In this document: piece after piece, positions 1-5,586 of the stretch | Numbering within the stretch: position 1 is the stretch's first letter | How the letters are laid out: every line of letters begins with the position of its first letter | NCBI GenBank assembly: GCA_026398545.1 | Contig: JAPLSR010000054.1 | Span: 1 to 11,600, forward strand | DNA: 11,600 nt | Source of the DNA: Candidatus Sumerlaeota bacterium | Lineage (GTDB): Bacteria; Sumerlaeota; Sumerlaeia; MWCT01 | Direction: 5' to 3' | Notes under the pieces: generated by a model | Database searches by the model: none | What the model saw: the letters and a program-made list of their open reading frames with translations, nothing else | What the model was told of the DNA's origin: nothing | Position numbers and translations under genes: made by a program

Positions 1-616
1 CATATTTCCCATATTTGCTGAGGGAATCAATGGCGAGTTCATCAATCCCTATTTCCTTCAGCAGCTCTCCATATTGACGGAGTTTCTCATCCAGGACGAC
101 CTGGTTATCGATAACCTTCAGGATAGCGTTGATGCCACGAAGCTGGGACATGACATCCCAGAGGCGTTCCGGGCGTCTCCGGATGTTATCCGGGAGCTTT
201 TGCGGGAGGTTCCATCCCTTTTCCCCCAGAAATGATAGTTTTGTATTTTTGAGTTTTGTCTGAAAGCTGAGGAGTCTTTCAATAGATGCGTCGAACTCTG
301 TCCTGCGTTTTTTCAAGGATTCGGGACTGGCATCGATGTAAATGTCTGGGAGGTCGACATGGAGATTGCGGATTATGTTTTTGAACTCCTCCTTGTTTTT
401 GTTGATTCGTTCTTCGGTCTTTTTTACCTCATTTGGGTTTTTTGCCTGACCGACAATTTTCTCCACATCTTCCTTGGCTTGTCTCCATTCCGTCATGGTC
501 AGGTCATAATCCATTGCCTTGCGGGAGAATACCATGAAATGAAGACCGGCAAGGAAGAGAATGGTCAGGATGGCGCCAATGACCTTCTTTTCCCGGTTAC
601 CCATCACAACCTTCAT
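1..616 (-). CDS. Membrane-anchored coiled-coil protein, PilO/Amuc_1100-like (partial)
   Basis: Only the first 205 codons are in the window; the frame is open to the left edge. The start is the ATG at 616-614, preceded by AAGGAG 11 bases upstream on the minus strand. Residues 12-30 form one hydrophobic helix after a short basic N-terminus (MKVVMGNREKK), so the bulk should lie outside the cytoplasmic membrane. Residues about 40-85 are charged and heptad-like, rich in E and K. A second helical part, about 170-205, contains SQLRGINAILK and GIDELAIDSL. One N-terminal helix, a coiled coil and then a ferredoxin-like start is the general plan of PilO/GspM and Amuc_1100-type pilus-assembly proteins. 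The assignment rests on topology and weak motif resemblance, not on a conserved signature. The missing C-terminus could change it. Confidence 0.6.
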   Translation of the reverse strand, partial: MKVVMGNREKKVIGAILTILFLAGLHFMVFSRKAMDYDLTMTEWRQAKEDVEKIVGQAKNPNEVKKTEERINKNKEEFKNIIRNLHVDLPDIYIDASPESLKKRRTEFDASIERLLSFQTKLKNTKLSFLGEKGWNLPQKLPDNIRRRPERLWDVMSQLRGINAILKVIDNQVVLDEKLRQYGELLKEIGIDELAIDSLSKYGKY

Positions 617-654
617 GATGATGAGTACTCCTTATTAAAGGCTCAGCCCCATTC

Positions 655-689
655 GTCCCTCTTCTTTCAGAGAAGGGACCGCCTTTTTT
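655..689 (+). terminator. Hairpin plus T-tract, terminator-like on the plus strand
   Basis: GTCCCT (655-660) pairs with AGGGAC (674-679), with some further inner pairing (TCT/AGA). CGCC and then six T follow at 684-689. Read on the plus strand this resembles an intrinsic terminator. However, no plus-strand gene ends just before it, and it sits in the leader of the minus-strand gene at 616-1. It may stop antisense transcription entering that gene, or act as a leader hairpin. Confidence 0.3.
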
Positions 690-717
690 AAATTAATTCA
701 CTCACACTTCAAATGCA

Positions 718-748
718 ATTGTAAACGCCGATTGTATCTCCCTGTCAA
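718..748 (-). promoter_or_regulatory. Candidate sigma70 promoter for the gene at 616-1
   Basis: On the minus strand a perfect TTGACA (748-743) is followed, 19 bases on, by TACAAT (723-718, five of six matches to the -10 consensus). The spacer is longer than ideal. It lies about 100 bases upstream of the ATG at 616, leaving a leader that contains the hairpin at 655-679. Found by reading only. Confidence 0.35.
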
Positions 749-826
749 TTAAAAATAATAAAATGGGAGATAAGAATCAGGAATTCCTAAAAATCGCATT
801 CTAAAAAGACTATAACCACCGATGCA

Positions 827-841
827 TCCACCTGAGGCGGA
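827..841. repeat. Family A palindrome, TGA orientation
   Basis: TCCACCTGAGGCGGA, one mismatch from a perfect TCCGCCT-G-AGGCGGA palindrome. It is intergenic and directly precedes the 849-907 inverted repeat. Confidence 0.75.
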
Positions 842-848
842 TTTATCA

Positions 849-907
849 GACATGATTTACATGATTTACAAGATGAGATAAATCCTGTTAATCTTGTTAA
901 TCATGTC
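849..907. repeat. 59-bp imperfect inverted repeat with an internal short period
   Basis: The left arm begins GACATGATT and the right arm ends AATCATGTC. Each arm is built from a roughly 10-base unit like GATTTACAT/GATTAACAA, so the element is both an inverted repeat and a short-period tandem repeat. The arms match at nearly all positions, with T/A and A/G differences. A non-coding dispersed palindromic element is the likeliest explanation. It contains no open frame of its own. Confidence 0.7.
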
Positions 908-945
908 AAAATATCAAATATCTAATATTACCTTGTTCTTCCATC

Positions 946-986
946 CGTTGACGCCTTTAGCGGTCGGCTGCAGCGAATTGTTAGGC
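946..986 (-). other. attC-like half site after the toxin gene
   Basis: On the minus strand, about 15 bases after the toxin stop codon, GCCTAAC (986-980) is followed by AATTCGCTGCAGCCGACCGC. This resembles the start (R'' box plus L'' region) of integron attC sites such as those of aadA-type cassettes. The complementary right half with a GTTRGGC box is not found, so the site would be truncated or degenerate. The call is from motif memory only. Confidence 0.4.
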
Positions 987-1000
987 AATTGTATGTATAC

Positions 1001-1288
1001 TTATATTTCTTCTGATAATAGTTGGACACAATGCACAACAGCTAAGACATCTATTTGGTCTGACTTTATTTTATAAATAACTCGATATGGTTTTTCTATC
1101 ATTTCGCGCATATCGTCTGCTTCATACTCTGGAACTTTACGTCCAGACATTGGAAAGTCTGCTATCTGTTCTGACCGTTTTATTATTCTATCTATTATAA
1201 GTTTTGCATATATAGGTGAATCATGTGCGATATACTCGTAAATATCCAGAAGATGTACTATTGCATTATCTGTCCAATGTACTTTCAT
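1001..1288 (-). CDS. ParE/RelE-family toxin
   Basis: This is a 95-residue protein of the RelE/ParE toxin superfamily, whose members are mRNA interferases or gyrase poisons; the sequence alone does not say which. Family features in order: an N-terminal strand with W5 (KVHWTDNAIVHLLDIYEYI), an alanine/isoleucine helix (about 27-43), the FPMSGRKVPEY turn (about 45-55), then REMIEKPYRVIYKI and a final strand DVLAVVHCVQLL. The R-E-x and PYRVIYKI segments are typical. It overlaps the antitoxin by four bases (ATGA at 1288-1285), the usual translationally coupled order with antitoxin first. A short gap leads to an attC-like box at 986-980, so the pair may be a gene cassette. Confidence 0.85.
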   Translation of the reverse strand: MKVHWTDNAIVHLLDIYEYIAHDSPIYAKLIIDRIIKRSEQIADFPMSGRKVPEYEADDMREMIEKPYRVIYKIKSDQIDVLAVVHCVQLLSEEI

Positions 1289-1473
1289 GTTGTTAACCCA
1301 AATTTAGCTCGAACTTCCTTAATATCTGTAGTTCGACCAGCATTACTATCTTCAAGTCCGGCTTCAATGGCTTTACGAACATAAATCTTGTACATTAGAT
1401 CCTCCCACGTTGCATTCTCTGGCAACTTCTCTAATAGATGGTATGCTTCCTCTTTGACATTTGTAGTTTGCAT
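1285..1473 (-). CDS. Small antitoxin partner of the ParE/RelE toxin
   Basis: This is a 62-residue charged protein directly upstream of, and overlapping, the toxin gene. GGAGG lies eight bases before the ATG at 1473, an excellent ribosome site. Segments of the kind LPENATWEDLMYKIYVRKAIEAG followed by a short acidic linker and EVRAKFGL recur in small antitoxins paired with RelE/ParE toxins. The C-terminal part (about 38-62) would be the toxin-wrapping region. No clear ribbon-helix-helix or Phd fold is visible, so DNA binding and autoregulation are inferred from the pairing rather than seen. Confidence 0.75.
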   Translation of the reverse strand: MQTTNVKEEAYHLLEKLPENATWEDLMYKIYVRKAIEAGLEDSNAGRTTDIKEVRAKFGLTT

Positions 1474-1507
1474 TGTTTACCTCCATTTTTTAATACTTAT
1501 TTTGTTT

Positions 1508-1569
1508 GCCTAACGCTTGGCATTCACCGGCGGGCGACAACCCGTCCGTGTGCAAAGCCTTGTCCCGGG
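1508..1569 (-). other. attC-like site upstream of the antitoxin
   Basis: Read on the minus strand, ACAAGGCTTTGCACACGGAC leads to a GGG/CCC-centred imperfect stem. The return arm is GGTGAATGCCAAGC and ends in GTTAGGC (1514-1508). Inner arms GCTT-GCA-CAC and their partners pair with unpaired bases, as in attC sites. The outer left box is degraded (CGGGAC instead of CCTAAC). The GTTAGGC end points toward the antitoxin gene, as expected of the attC of a preceding cassette. Confidence 0.4.
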
Positions 1570-1720
1570 AATGCCCTATCATTTCCCTCCTTTTGCTCAA
1601 ATATGGCATCAAACACACCAATTTGTCCATTTTATTCCAAGTCAAAACTTACATTGATATCAAACATGCGATAACAGAAAAATCAAGGGCAAAACCTCAA
1701 GTTTAACAAAAGATATTTGC

Positions 1721-1734
1721 TCCGCTTGGGCGGA
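1721..1734. repeat. Degenerate family A palindrome
   Basis: TCCGCTTGGGCGGA keeps the TCCGC/GCGGA arms but has a changed centre. Intergenic. Confidence 0.45.
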
Positions 1735-1747
1735 TTCATCCATGAGT

Positions 1748-1804
1748 ATCCACGAATCCGCCTCAGGAGGACGAATTCGTGCAGATTTGTGTAAATTCGT
1801 GGAT
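1748..1804. repeat. Inverted repeat ATCCACGAAT...ATTCGTGGAT with a family A copy inside
   Basis: A perfect 10-bp inverted pair lies at 1748-1757 and 1795-1804. Between the arms, TCCGCCTCAGGAGGA (1757-1771) is a family A copy that abuts the left arm. A second match to the arm, GAATTCGTG (about 1773-1781), suggests the original repeat was interrupted by the family A sequence. Confidence 0.65.
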
Positions 1805-1892
1805 AAAAAAATTTAACAAGGATGAGCAGGATGGGCAGAATAAAAAACTTATGATAACAAAAAAATCGGGCGGAATGACCGAAGTATATGTG

Positions 1893-2798
1893 TTAGATGA
1901 GGCTGGTGGAGAAGTAGCGCTCCACACGGTCGGGTAGGACGGTGACTATATTCATGGGCGGTTGTATCCTCTTTGAGAGCTCTATCGCCGCCCAGACGTT
2001 GGCGCCGGAGGATGTCCCAACAAGCAATCCCTCCCTTTTAGCCAGGTCGCGCGCCATGCTGATTGCACTCTCATCCGTCACGGTGATGACATCATCTATC
2101 AGGGAGGTGTCCAGGACGGGCGGGATGAAACCATCTCCAATACCCTGAATCTGGTGGAGTCCCGGTTCATGACCTAAGAGTGCCGCCGCATTGCTCGGCT
2201 CCACTGCGACGATGCGGACCTCTGGATTTTTCTCCTTCAAGAATCGCCCCACGCCGCCCAGGGTGCCGCCGCTCCCCACGCCCGCCACAAAGGCGCTTAC
2301 CTCCCCATCCATCTGACTCCAGATTTCCGGGGCTGTGAAGAGATAGTGCGTCTCGGGATTCCAGGGATTTTCAAACTGCTGGGGGACATAGACGTTGGGG
2401 TCGGATGCTTTGAGCTGCATCACCTTCTCAATGGAGCCGAAGATGCCTTTGTCTTTCGATGTGAGGAGAAGTTCCGCCCCCAGGGCGCGGATAATCTTCT
2501 TCCGCTCATCGCTCATATCCTCAGGCATGACCACGATGACGCGGTATCCGCAACGCACACCCACAAGGGCGAATCCGATTCCTGTGTTTCCGGAGGAGGG
2601 TTCAACTATAACAGAGCCTTTTTTTAAAAGCCCGGCCTGCTCGGCGCGCTCCACAATATATTTCGCCACGCGGTCCTTGATGCTCCCGCCCGGGTTGAAA
2701 AATTCCGCCTTGGCGTAAACGTTTCCCGCGCCCATGTCCACAAGGCGCACCATCGGGGTGTTGCCAATGGTGTTCAGGATGTGTGAGATAAACTCCAT
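1893..2798 (-). CDS. cysK: Cysteine synthase (O-acetylserine sulfhydrylase)
   Basis: This cytoplasmic PLP enzyme makes L-cysteine from O-acetylserine and sulfide. The protein is 301 residues, the normal CysK/CysM length, if it starts at the ATG at 2798 (MEFISHIL). The frame is open to 2942, but that extra N-terminus is encoded by repeat-rich intergenic DNA and would overlap the zinc-ribbon gene. Seen motifs: substrate region TIGNTPMVRL (10-19), PLP lysine K41 in NPGGSIKDR, SSGNTG (68-73), the phosphate-binding glycine loop GVGSGGTLGG, HQIQGIGDGFIP, TSSGANVWAA, and the C-terminus TVLPDRVERYFSTSL. It follows the zinc-ribbon gene by 94 bases containing two palindromes. No clear Shine-Dalgarno precedes the ATG. 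CysK-like relatives such as cystathionine beta-synthase cores cannot be excluded, but the ending is CysK-like. Confidence 0.9.
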   Translation of the reverse strand: MEFISHILNTIGNTPMVRLVDMGAGNVYAKAEFFNPGGSIKDRVAKYIVERAEQAGLLKKGSVIVEPSSGNTGIGFALVGVRCGYRVIVVMPEDMSDERKKIIRALGAELLLTSKDKGIFGSIEKVMQLKASDPNVYVPQQFENPWNPETHYLFTAPEIWSQMDGEVSAFVAGVGSGGTLGGVGRFLKEKNPEVRIVAVEPSNAAALLGHEPGLHQIQGIGDGFIPPVLDTSLIDDVITVTDESAISMARDLAKREGLLVGTSSGANVWAAIELSKRIQPPMNIVTVLPDRVERYFSTSLI

Positions 2799-2843
2799 CT
2801 TTGTTGTGTAACCCGGTAAAGGATAAAGAGCACCTGCTCGCCG

Positions 2844-2871
2844 TCCGCCACAGGCGGACGCCACAGGCGGA
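2844..2871. repeat. Double family A palindrome between the zinc-ribbon gene and cysK
   Basis: TCCGCCACAGGCGGA (2844-2858) overlaps a second copy, GGACGCCACAGGCGGA (2856-2871). Both have CACAGG centres instead of CTSAGG. They can form a stable stem in the short untranslated gap before cysK. Confidence 0.65.
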
Positions 2872-2892
2872 TTATATGGCAGGCGAGGACTT

Positions 2893-3231
2893 TTAAAGCT
2901 CCTCGTAATAGAGGATGCGGCCGCAGGACTCGCAGACGCCATAGGTGGTCTCGTTTTCTATCTTCTGCCTCTGACCGGAAGAAAGTGCCATGAAACATCC
3001 TGTGCAGACCCCATTGCGCATCTCAACAAGCGGGTTCGAGAATCGCCTCTGGATTATCTTACAATAGTGAAGCAAATTGGGTGGGAGGTCAAGCTGGCGC
3101 TTCTCAGTCTCCATAGAGCCACCGCGCTCCGTCGCTGAAGCTATGGAGCGTAAGTGACCGTTGAGATATTTCTTCGCTCCGTCGCCAGAGCTATGGGGCG
3201 TCGGCGACCCGGATGTCGATGGGCTGGACAT
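2893..3231 (-). CDS. Short C4 zinc-ribbon protein (zf-RING_7-like)
   Basis: The protein has 112 residues. Residues about 67-112 (NPLVEMRNGVCTGCF ... GVCESCGRILYYEEL) match the C4 zinc-ribbon family PF02591, with Cys76/79 and Cys100/103 as metal ligands. Typical members are about 240 residues with a long N-terminal coiled coil and may bind nucleic acid; here the coiled coil is absent. The ATG at 3231 has AAGGAG seven bases upstream, overlapping the TAA of the preceding gene, so coupling to the EIIA gene is likely. Residues about 8-20 and 27-38 are encoded by two family B elements. A shorter start at Met40 (3113) would avoid both but has only a weak GGTGG site. The function is unknown. Confidence 0.75.
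   Translation of the reverse strand: MSSPSTSGSPTPHSSGDGAKKYLNGHLRSIASATERGGSMETEKRQLDLPPNLLHYCKIIQRRFSNPLVEMRNGVCTGCFMALSSGQRQKIENETTYGVCESCGRILYYEEL
3125..3158 (+). repeat. Family B element, copy 1
   Basis: CGCTCC-GTCGCT-(8)-GGAGCG-TA-AGTGAC: arms A and A' pair perfectly. B and B' pair with one G-T wobble, after a change from GTCGCC/GGCGAC to GTCGCT/AGTGAC. It lies in frame within the zinc-ribbon gene, encoding RSIASATER on the opposite strand. Confidence 0.85.
3175..3208 (+). repeat. Family B element, copy 2
   Basis: CGCTCC-GTCGCC-(8)-GGGGCG-TC-GGCGAC: the A pair has one G-T wobble and the B pair is perfect. It encodes SPTPHSSGDGA of the zinc-ribbon protein, in a different reading frame from copy 1. 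Confidence 0.85.
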
Positions 3232-3242
3232 ATATTCACTCC

Positions 3243-3974
3243 TTACTTTGAGGTTGTCATTTCCATTTCAAACGCCCGTTCCCGCTCGGCGCTGATGAGT
3301 TCTCCGAGGATGGATTCGGGATTCCGCATATTCTTTAGTTTTGAGATAAGCCGCCTTTGATTGTGAAATATTCGTGCAAGGCGCGCAAGCAAGCGCACAT
3401 GGGCGGAATCATCGGGGGCGCAAAAGAGGATGAAGACATAGGTCTTTCCTCCGCCGGGCGCGCCAAAATACACACCAGACTTCACAACAAGGAGGCTCAG
3501 GAGCGGTTCCTCCAACCCCTTGAGCGGGCGCCGCGGGTGAGGAAAGGCAATACCCTCGTCCATGGCTGTGGGATACATCTCCTCCCGCTCCTCAATAGAC
3601 CTCAACAGGGTGGAATAGTCCAGCGCGAGTTCAGTCCTGACGGTGAGGGCGGCAAGGTCTTCGAGCGCCTGACGTTTGTCAGCAACGGTTTTTTCAATCC
3701 GGATGAGTTCCGGGGTGGCAAGCTCCATTATGAATTCGGGCAGTTCGCCGCCAACGAGGATATTTTTTTTGGACGGACGCATCCCATTTTTTGCCCTTAG
3801 CCAGACAAGAATCTCATTTTCGTCAAAGCGCCACAGATGGCCAATGCGTGAGGCGGGGATATCCCCCCTGTTTGCCATATTCAGGACGGTTCTGGGGCAG
3901 ACCTTGAGCATTCCCGCCACATCCTGAACGGTGAGGACATTATTAGCGACAGCGTTATGAGAAAAAACACCCAT
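3243..3974 (-). CDS. Excisionase-type HTH fused to PTS EIIA (PtsN-like) regulator
   Basis: The protein has 243 residues in two domains. Residues about 13-60 (LTVQDVAGMLKVCPRTVLNMANRGDIPASRIG-LWRF) are an excisionase/MerR-like winged HTH, normally DNA-binding. Residues about 85-230 are a PTS EIIA type-2 domain with the phosphorylatable His146 in GIAFPHPR, as in EIIA-Ntr (AIPHxK). A GAPGGGKTYVFILFCAPDDSAHVRLLARLARIF segment (171-203) fits the family core. No EI, HPr or permease gene is nearby, so a sensory or regulatory role is more likely than sugar uptake. It heads the unit EIIA, zinc ribbon, cysK. The ATG at 3974 is preceded by GGGAAAGG very close to the start, so the site is not ideal. The DNA target is unknown. 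Confidence 0.85.
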   Translation of the reverse strand: MGVFSHNAVANNVLTVQDVAGMLKVCPRTVLNMANRGDIPASRIGHLWRFDENEILVWLRAKNGMRPSKKNILVGGELPEFIMELATPELIRIEKTVADKRQALEDLAALTVRTELALDYSTLLRSIEEREEMYPTAMDEGIAFPHPRRPLKGLEEPLLSLLVVKSGVYFGAPGGGKTYVFILFCAPDDSAHVRLLARLARIFHNQRRLISKLKNMRNPESILGELISAERERAFEMEMTTSK

Positions 3975-4368
3975 GCCTTTCCCATCTTTTACATTAGATT
4001 ACATTTTTTTCTCATATACAGCGCACCGGCGCGTCAAGGACTTTTTTGCATTTTTTATAGAAATTTTATTTTTAAAGGGTTTTAGCTTCATACTTCTTTA
4101 AAAAAATTATTATACTTGTGCCATATTTGCCCTATTATTCTATATATTCGGGATAATTATCATACATGTTTATGAGTTATGATTATGGCAGTATCCACAC
4201 ATATTTTTTGAATAATGACGAATAATATCAAGATTTCATCCCGCAGAATGGATATCCATCCCTGCCCTGAAAAGGGGGTGTTTATTATCGTTGACATTGA
4301 AAAAAGCTTGCAATGACTCGAGCGGGTGGTTTATAAACATTCTTTAATGATAATAGAAAGGTGATGAA
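3975..4368. other. Divergent AT-rich intergenic region
   Basis: This 394-base gap separates divergent genes and must carry both promoters. On the minus strand, TTGACG (4037-4032) precedes TATATG/TATGAG at a shorter than normal spacing, with a GC-rich near-palindrome GCGCACCGGCGCG at 4021-4033 in between, a possible operator. A small hairpin CCCT-GAAA-AGGG lies about 4265-4276. The AT-rich middle (4060-4260) has no recognisable gene or RNA. Confidence 0.6.
4308..4337 (+). promoter_or_regulatory. Candidate promoter for the secreted protein gene
   Basis: TTGCAA (4308-4313) and TATAAA (4332-4337) are 18 bases apart, giving a start near 4344 and a leader of about 25 bases before the ATG at 4369. 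A perfect TTGACA at 4291-4296 lacks a -10 box at the right distance. Confidence 0.3.
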
Positions 4369-5487
4369 ATGCCCATGAGAAACCTCATCTCTCTTGTGGT
4401 CATGTTTCTCGTCTTATTCCTGTCAACGGTTCCTTCTCAGGAGATTGCCATCCCCATTCCACAGGGCGAAGGTTACACCCTCAAGAAGGAAGCAACCCGC
4501 GATAATAACAGGTGGGAACTCAAGATTGTTTCTCCGCCATCAGGTGCGATGCCCTCAACTGAGAGGGTTATTTTCAGCCCGGAATCCTTTTATCTCTCCG
4601 GCGCTCAGCTGGTAAATGTTTCAGGCACCTTCAGCGGAGGCACCCTGACACAACTGACCATCCCCGGGCTGACAAACATAGACCTGGATAAATATCCTGT
4701 TGAGCGTCATATCAAGAACAATCAGCCTGTCACAATTCCAAAGGATTTGACGGGAATTTCACCCGCCTCAGGAGGACCGGCTGCGCCTTCGCCAGCTGTG
4801 CCGTTGACAGTTTCGCCGTTTATGGGTGTGCCTTCGCCGGGCGCTCCTGGAACCAGAGCCCCCAATGCGATTATCCTGCCAAATAATATCCTGAACGATC
4901 CTGTGAAGGTCAACAACATCCTCCTTGCCCGCGCCTTTTTAGAGGCATATAATCAGGTCCTTGTGACAGCCCCAAGGGATGAGCCGATTGAATATGTTAT
5001 TTACAGGGCATCCTGGCAATTATGGCATAATCAGACAGCCCTGTGGGGAAAGTATGTGAATAAGGAGATTCTCCTGAGCCCCGCGGCGCCTGCTGCAATT
5101 GAGAACAGGCTGGACTTTGCCAGCAGGGATGCCCTTAATGGTTCAGTCGCCTTTGTGGCAAACTATCTTCAGAAAAATGTGAGGGCGATGGATGAGTCGG
5201 ATTTGGGGGAAAACTTGAATTTCTGGAACCGCCTTGAGGGGCGGCGATACCTGCGGAATGACTATCATCAATGGCTCACAGACCAAAAGGAAGTTGTGGG
5301 GAAGTATACAAAGGGCTGGATTTTGAACCGCGAGGGGCGTGAAGTGGCAATTGAGGGAACCACTTACCTCATCTCCCGTGAACCAATAGAGAATATTCCC
5401 CTCAATGCCGTCAATCTTGTGACAAACAAACTCACCCCTTATGACCTTCTCAATACTGATGGAACGCTGAAAAAACCCGAACAATGA
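4369..5487 (+). CDS. Secreted protein of unknown function
   Basis: The protein has 372 residues. It begins with a classical signal peptide: MPMRN, a hydrophobic core of residues 6-19, and likely cleavage near 23-25 (STVPSQE). No lipobox cysteine is present. Residues about 25-125 look beta-rich, with IFSPESFYLSGAQLVNVSG. Residues about 130-165 are a Pro/Ala/Ser/Gly linker that includes PASGG, encoded by a family A palindrome (4762-4776). Residues about 170-372 are mixed alpha/beta with many aromatic residues (WQLWHNQTALWGKYV, FWNRLEGRRYLRNDYHQWL) and no catalytic signature that I recognise. AAAGGTGAT precedes the ATG. It is the only complete plus-strand gene here and converges on rpsR. An envelope or periplasmic role is likely. 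Confidence 0.85.
   Translation: MPMRNLISLVVMFLVLFLSTVPSQEIAIPIPQGEGYTLKKEATRDNNRWELKIVSPPSGAMPSTERVIFSPESFYLSGAQLVNVSGTFSGGTLTQLTIPGLTNIDLDKYPVERHIKNNQPVTIPKDLTGISPASGGPAAPSPAVPLTVSPFMGVPSPGAPGTRAPNAIILPNNILNDPVKVNNILLARAFLEAYNQVLVTAPRDEPIEYVIYRASWQLWHNQTALWGKYVNKEILLSPAAPAAIENRLDFASRDALNGSVAFVANYLQKNVRAMDESDLGENLNFWNRLEGRRYLRNDYHQWLTDQKEVVGKYTKGWILNREGREVAIEGTTYLISREPIENIPLNAVNLVTNKLTPYDLLNTDGTLKKPEQ
4762..4776. repeat. Family A palindrome inside the secreted protein gene
   Basis: CCCGCCTCAGGAGGA, two differences from TCCGCCTCAGGCGGA. It is read in frame as PASGG in the proline-rich linker, with the stop-free TCA orientation on the coding strand. Confidence 0.7.
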
Positions 5488-5488
5488 G

Positions 5489-5522
5489 GTCGCCGACACG
5501 CCATAGCTTTGGCGACGGAGCG
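5489..5522 (-). repeat. Family B element, copy 3
   Basis: On the minus strand: CGCTCC-GTCGCC-(8)-GGCGTG-TC-GGCGAC. The B pair is perfect; the A pair has one mismatch and one wobble. It starts two bases after the stop codon of the secreted protein gene, in the convergent gap with rpsR. Confidence 0.85.
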
Positions 5523-5532
5523 AGGTGTTCTC

Positions 5533-5547
5533 TCCGCCTCAGGCGGA
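5533..5547. repeat. Perfect family A palindrome in the convergent gap
   Basis: TCCGCCTCAGGCGGA, perfect 7-bp arms around one central base. With copy 3 of family B it fills most of the gap between two convergent stop codons and may serve as a transcription end point for both. No T-tract follows on either strand. Four imperfect TTCAT repeats follow at 5558-5583. Confidence 0.8.
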
Positions 5548-5586
5548 CCCCGCCTCCTTCATCCTTCATAATTCATACTTCATATA

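Larger units (their letters stand above)
617..1000. other. Gene-free stretch with dispersed repeats
   Basis: No gene is supported here. It holds the leader and candidate promoter of the gene at 616-1, an AT-rich tract about 750-820, a family A palindrome (827-841), an imperfect inverted repeat (849-907) and an attC-like half site (about 946-986). An open frame starting at 894 on the plus strand overlaps the repeat and the toxin gene and is judged spurious. Confidence 0.7.
1474..1892. other. Gene-free stretch between the antitoxin and cysK
   Basis: It holds the attC-like site (1508-1569) and a featureless AT-rich tract (about 1570-1715). Then come a degenerate family A palindrome (1721-1734), the composite inverted repeat 1748-1804 and a run with AACAAGGATGAGCAGGATG-type repetition (about 1815-1835). 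Open frames on the plus strand from 1438 and 1506 cross the repeat and lack any recognisable protein character; they are treated as chance. Confidence 0.7.

Noticed and set aside
359..691. 110-residue open frame on the plus strand
   Set aside because: It lies antisense to the well-supported coiled-coil protein gene and ends in the hairpin; treated as a shadow.
922..931. TAATATTAC, identical to the nick site of geminivirus/circovirus origins
   Set aside because: No stem flanks it and no Rep gene is present; a 9-base AT-rich match by chance is expected.
1438..1706. Two plus-strand open frames over the attC-like site
   Set aside because: They overlap the antitoxin start and a structured repeat and show no ribosome site or protein-like composition.
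2799..2942. N-terminal extension of cysK to an ATG at 2942
   Set aside because: It would overlap the end of the zinc-ribbon gene, is encoded by palindrome-rich intergenic DNA and has no family counterpart; the ATG at 2798 gives the normal CysK N-terminus.
4291..4319. Perfect TTGACA as the promoter of the secreted protein gene
   Set aside because: At 17 bases the -10 position reads TGACTC, far from consensus; TTGCAA/TATAAA is a better pair.
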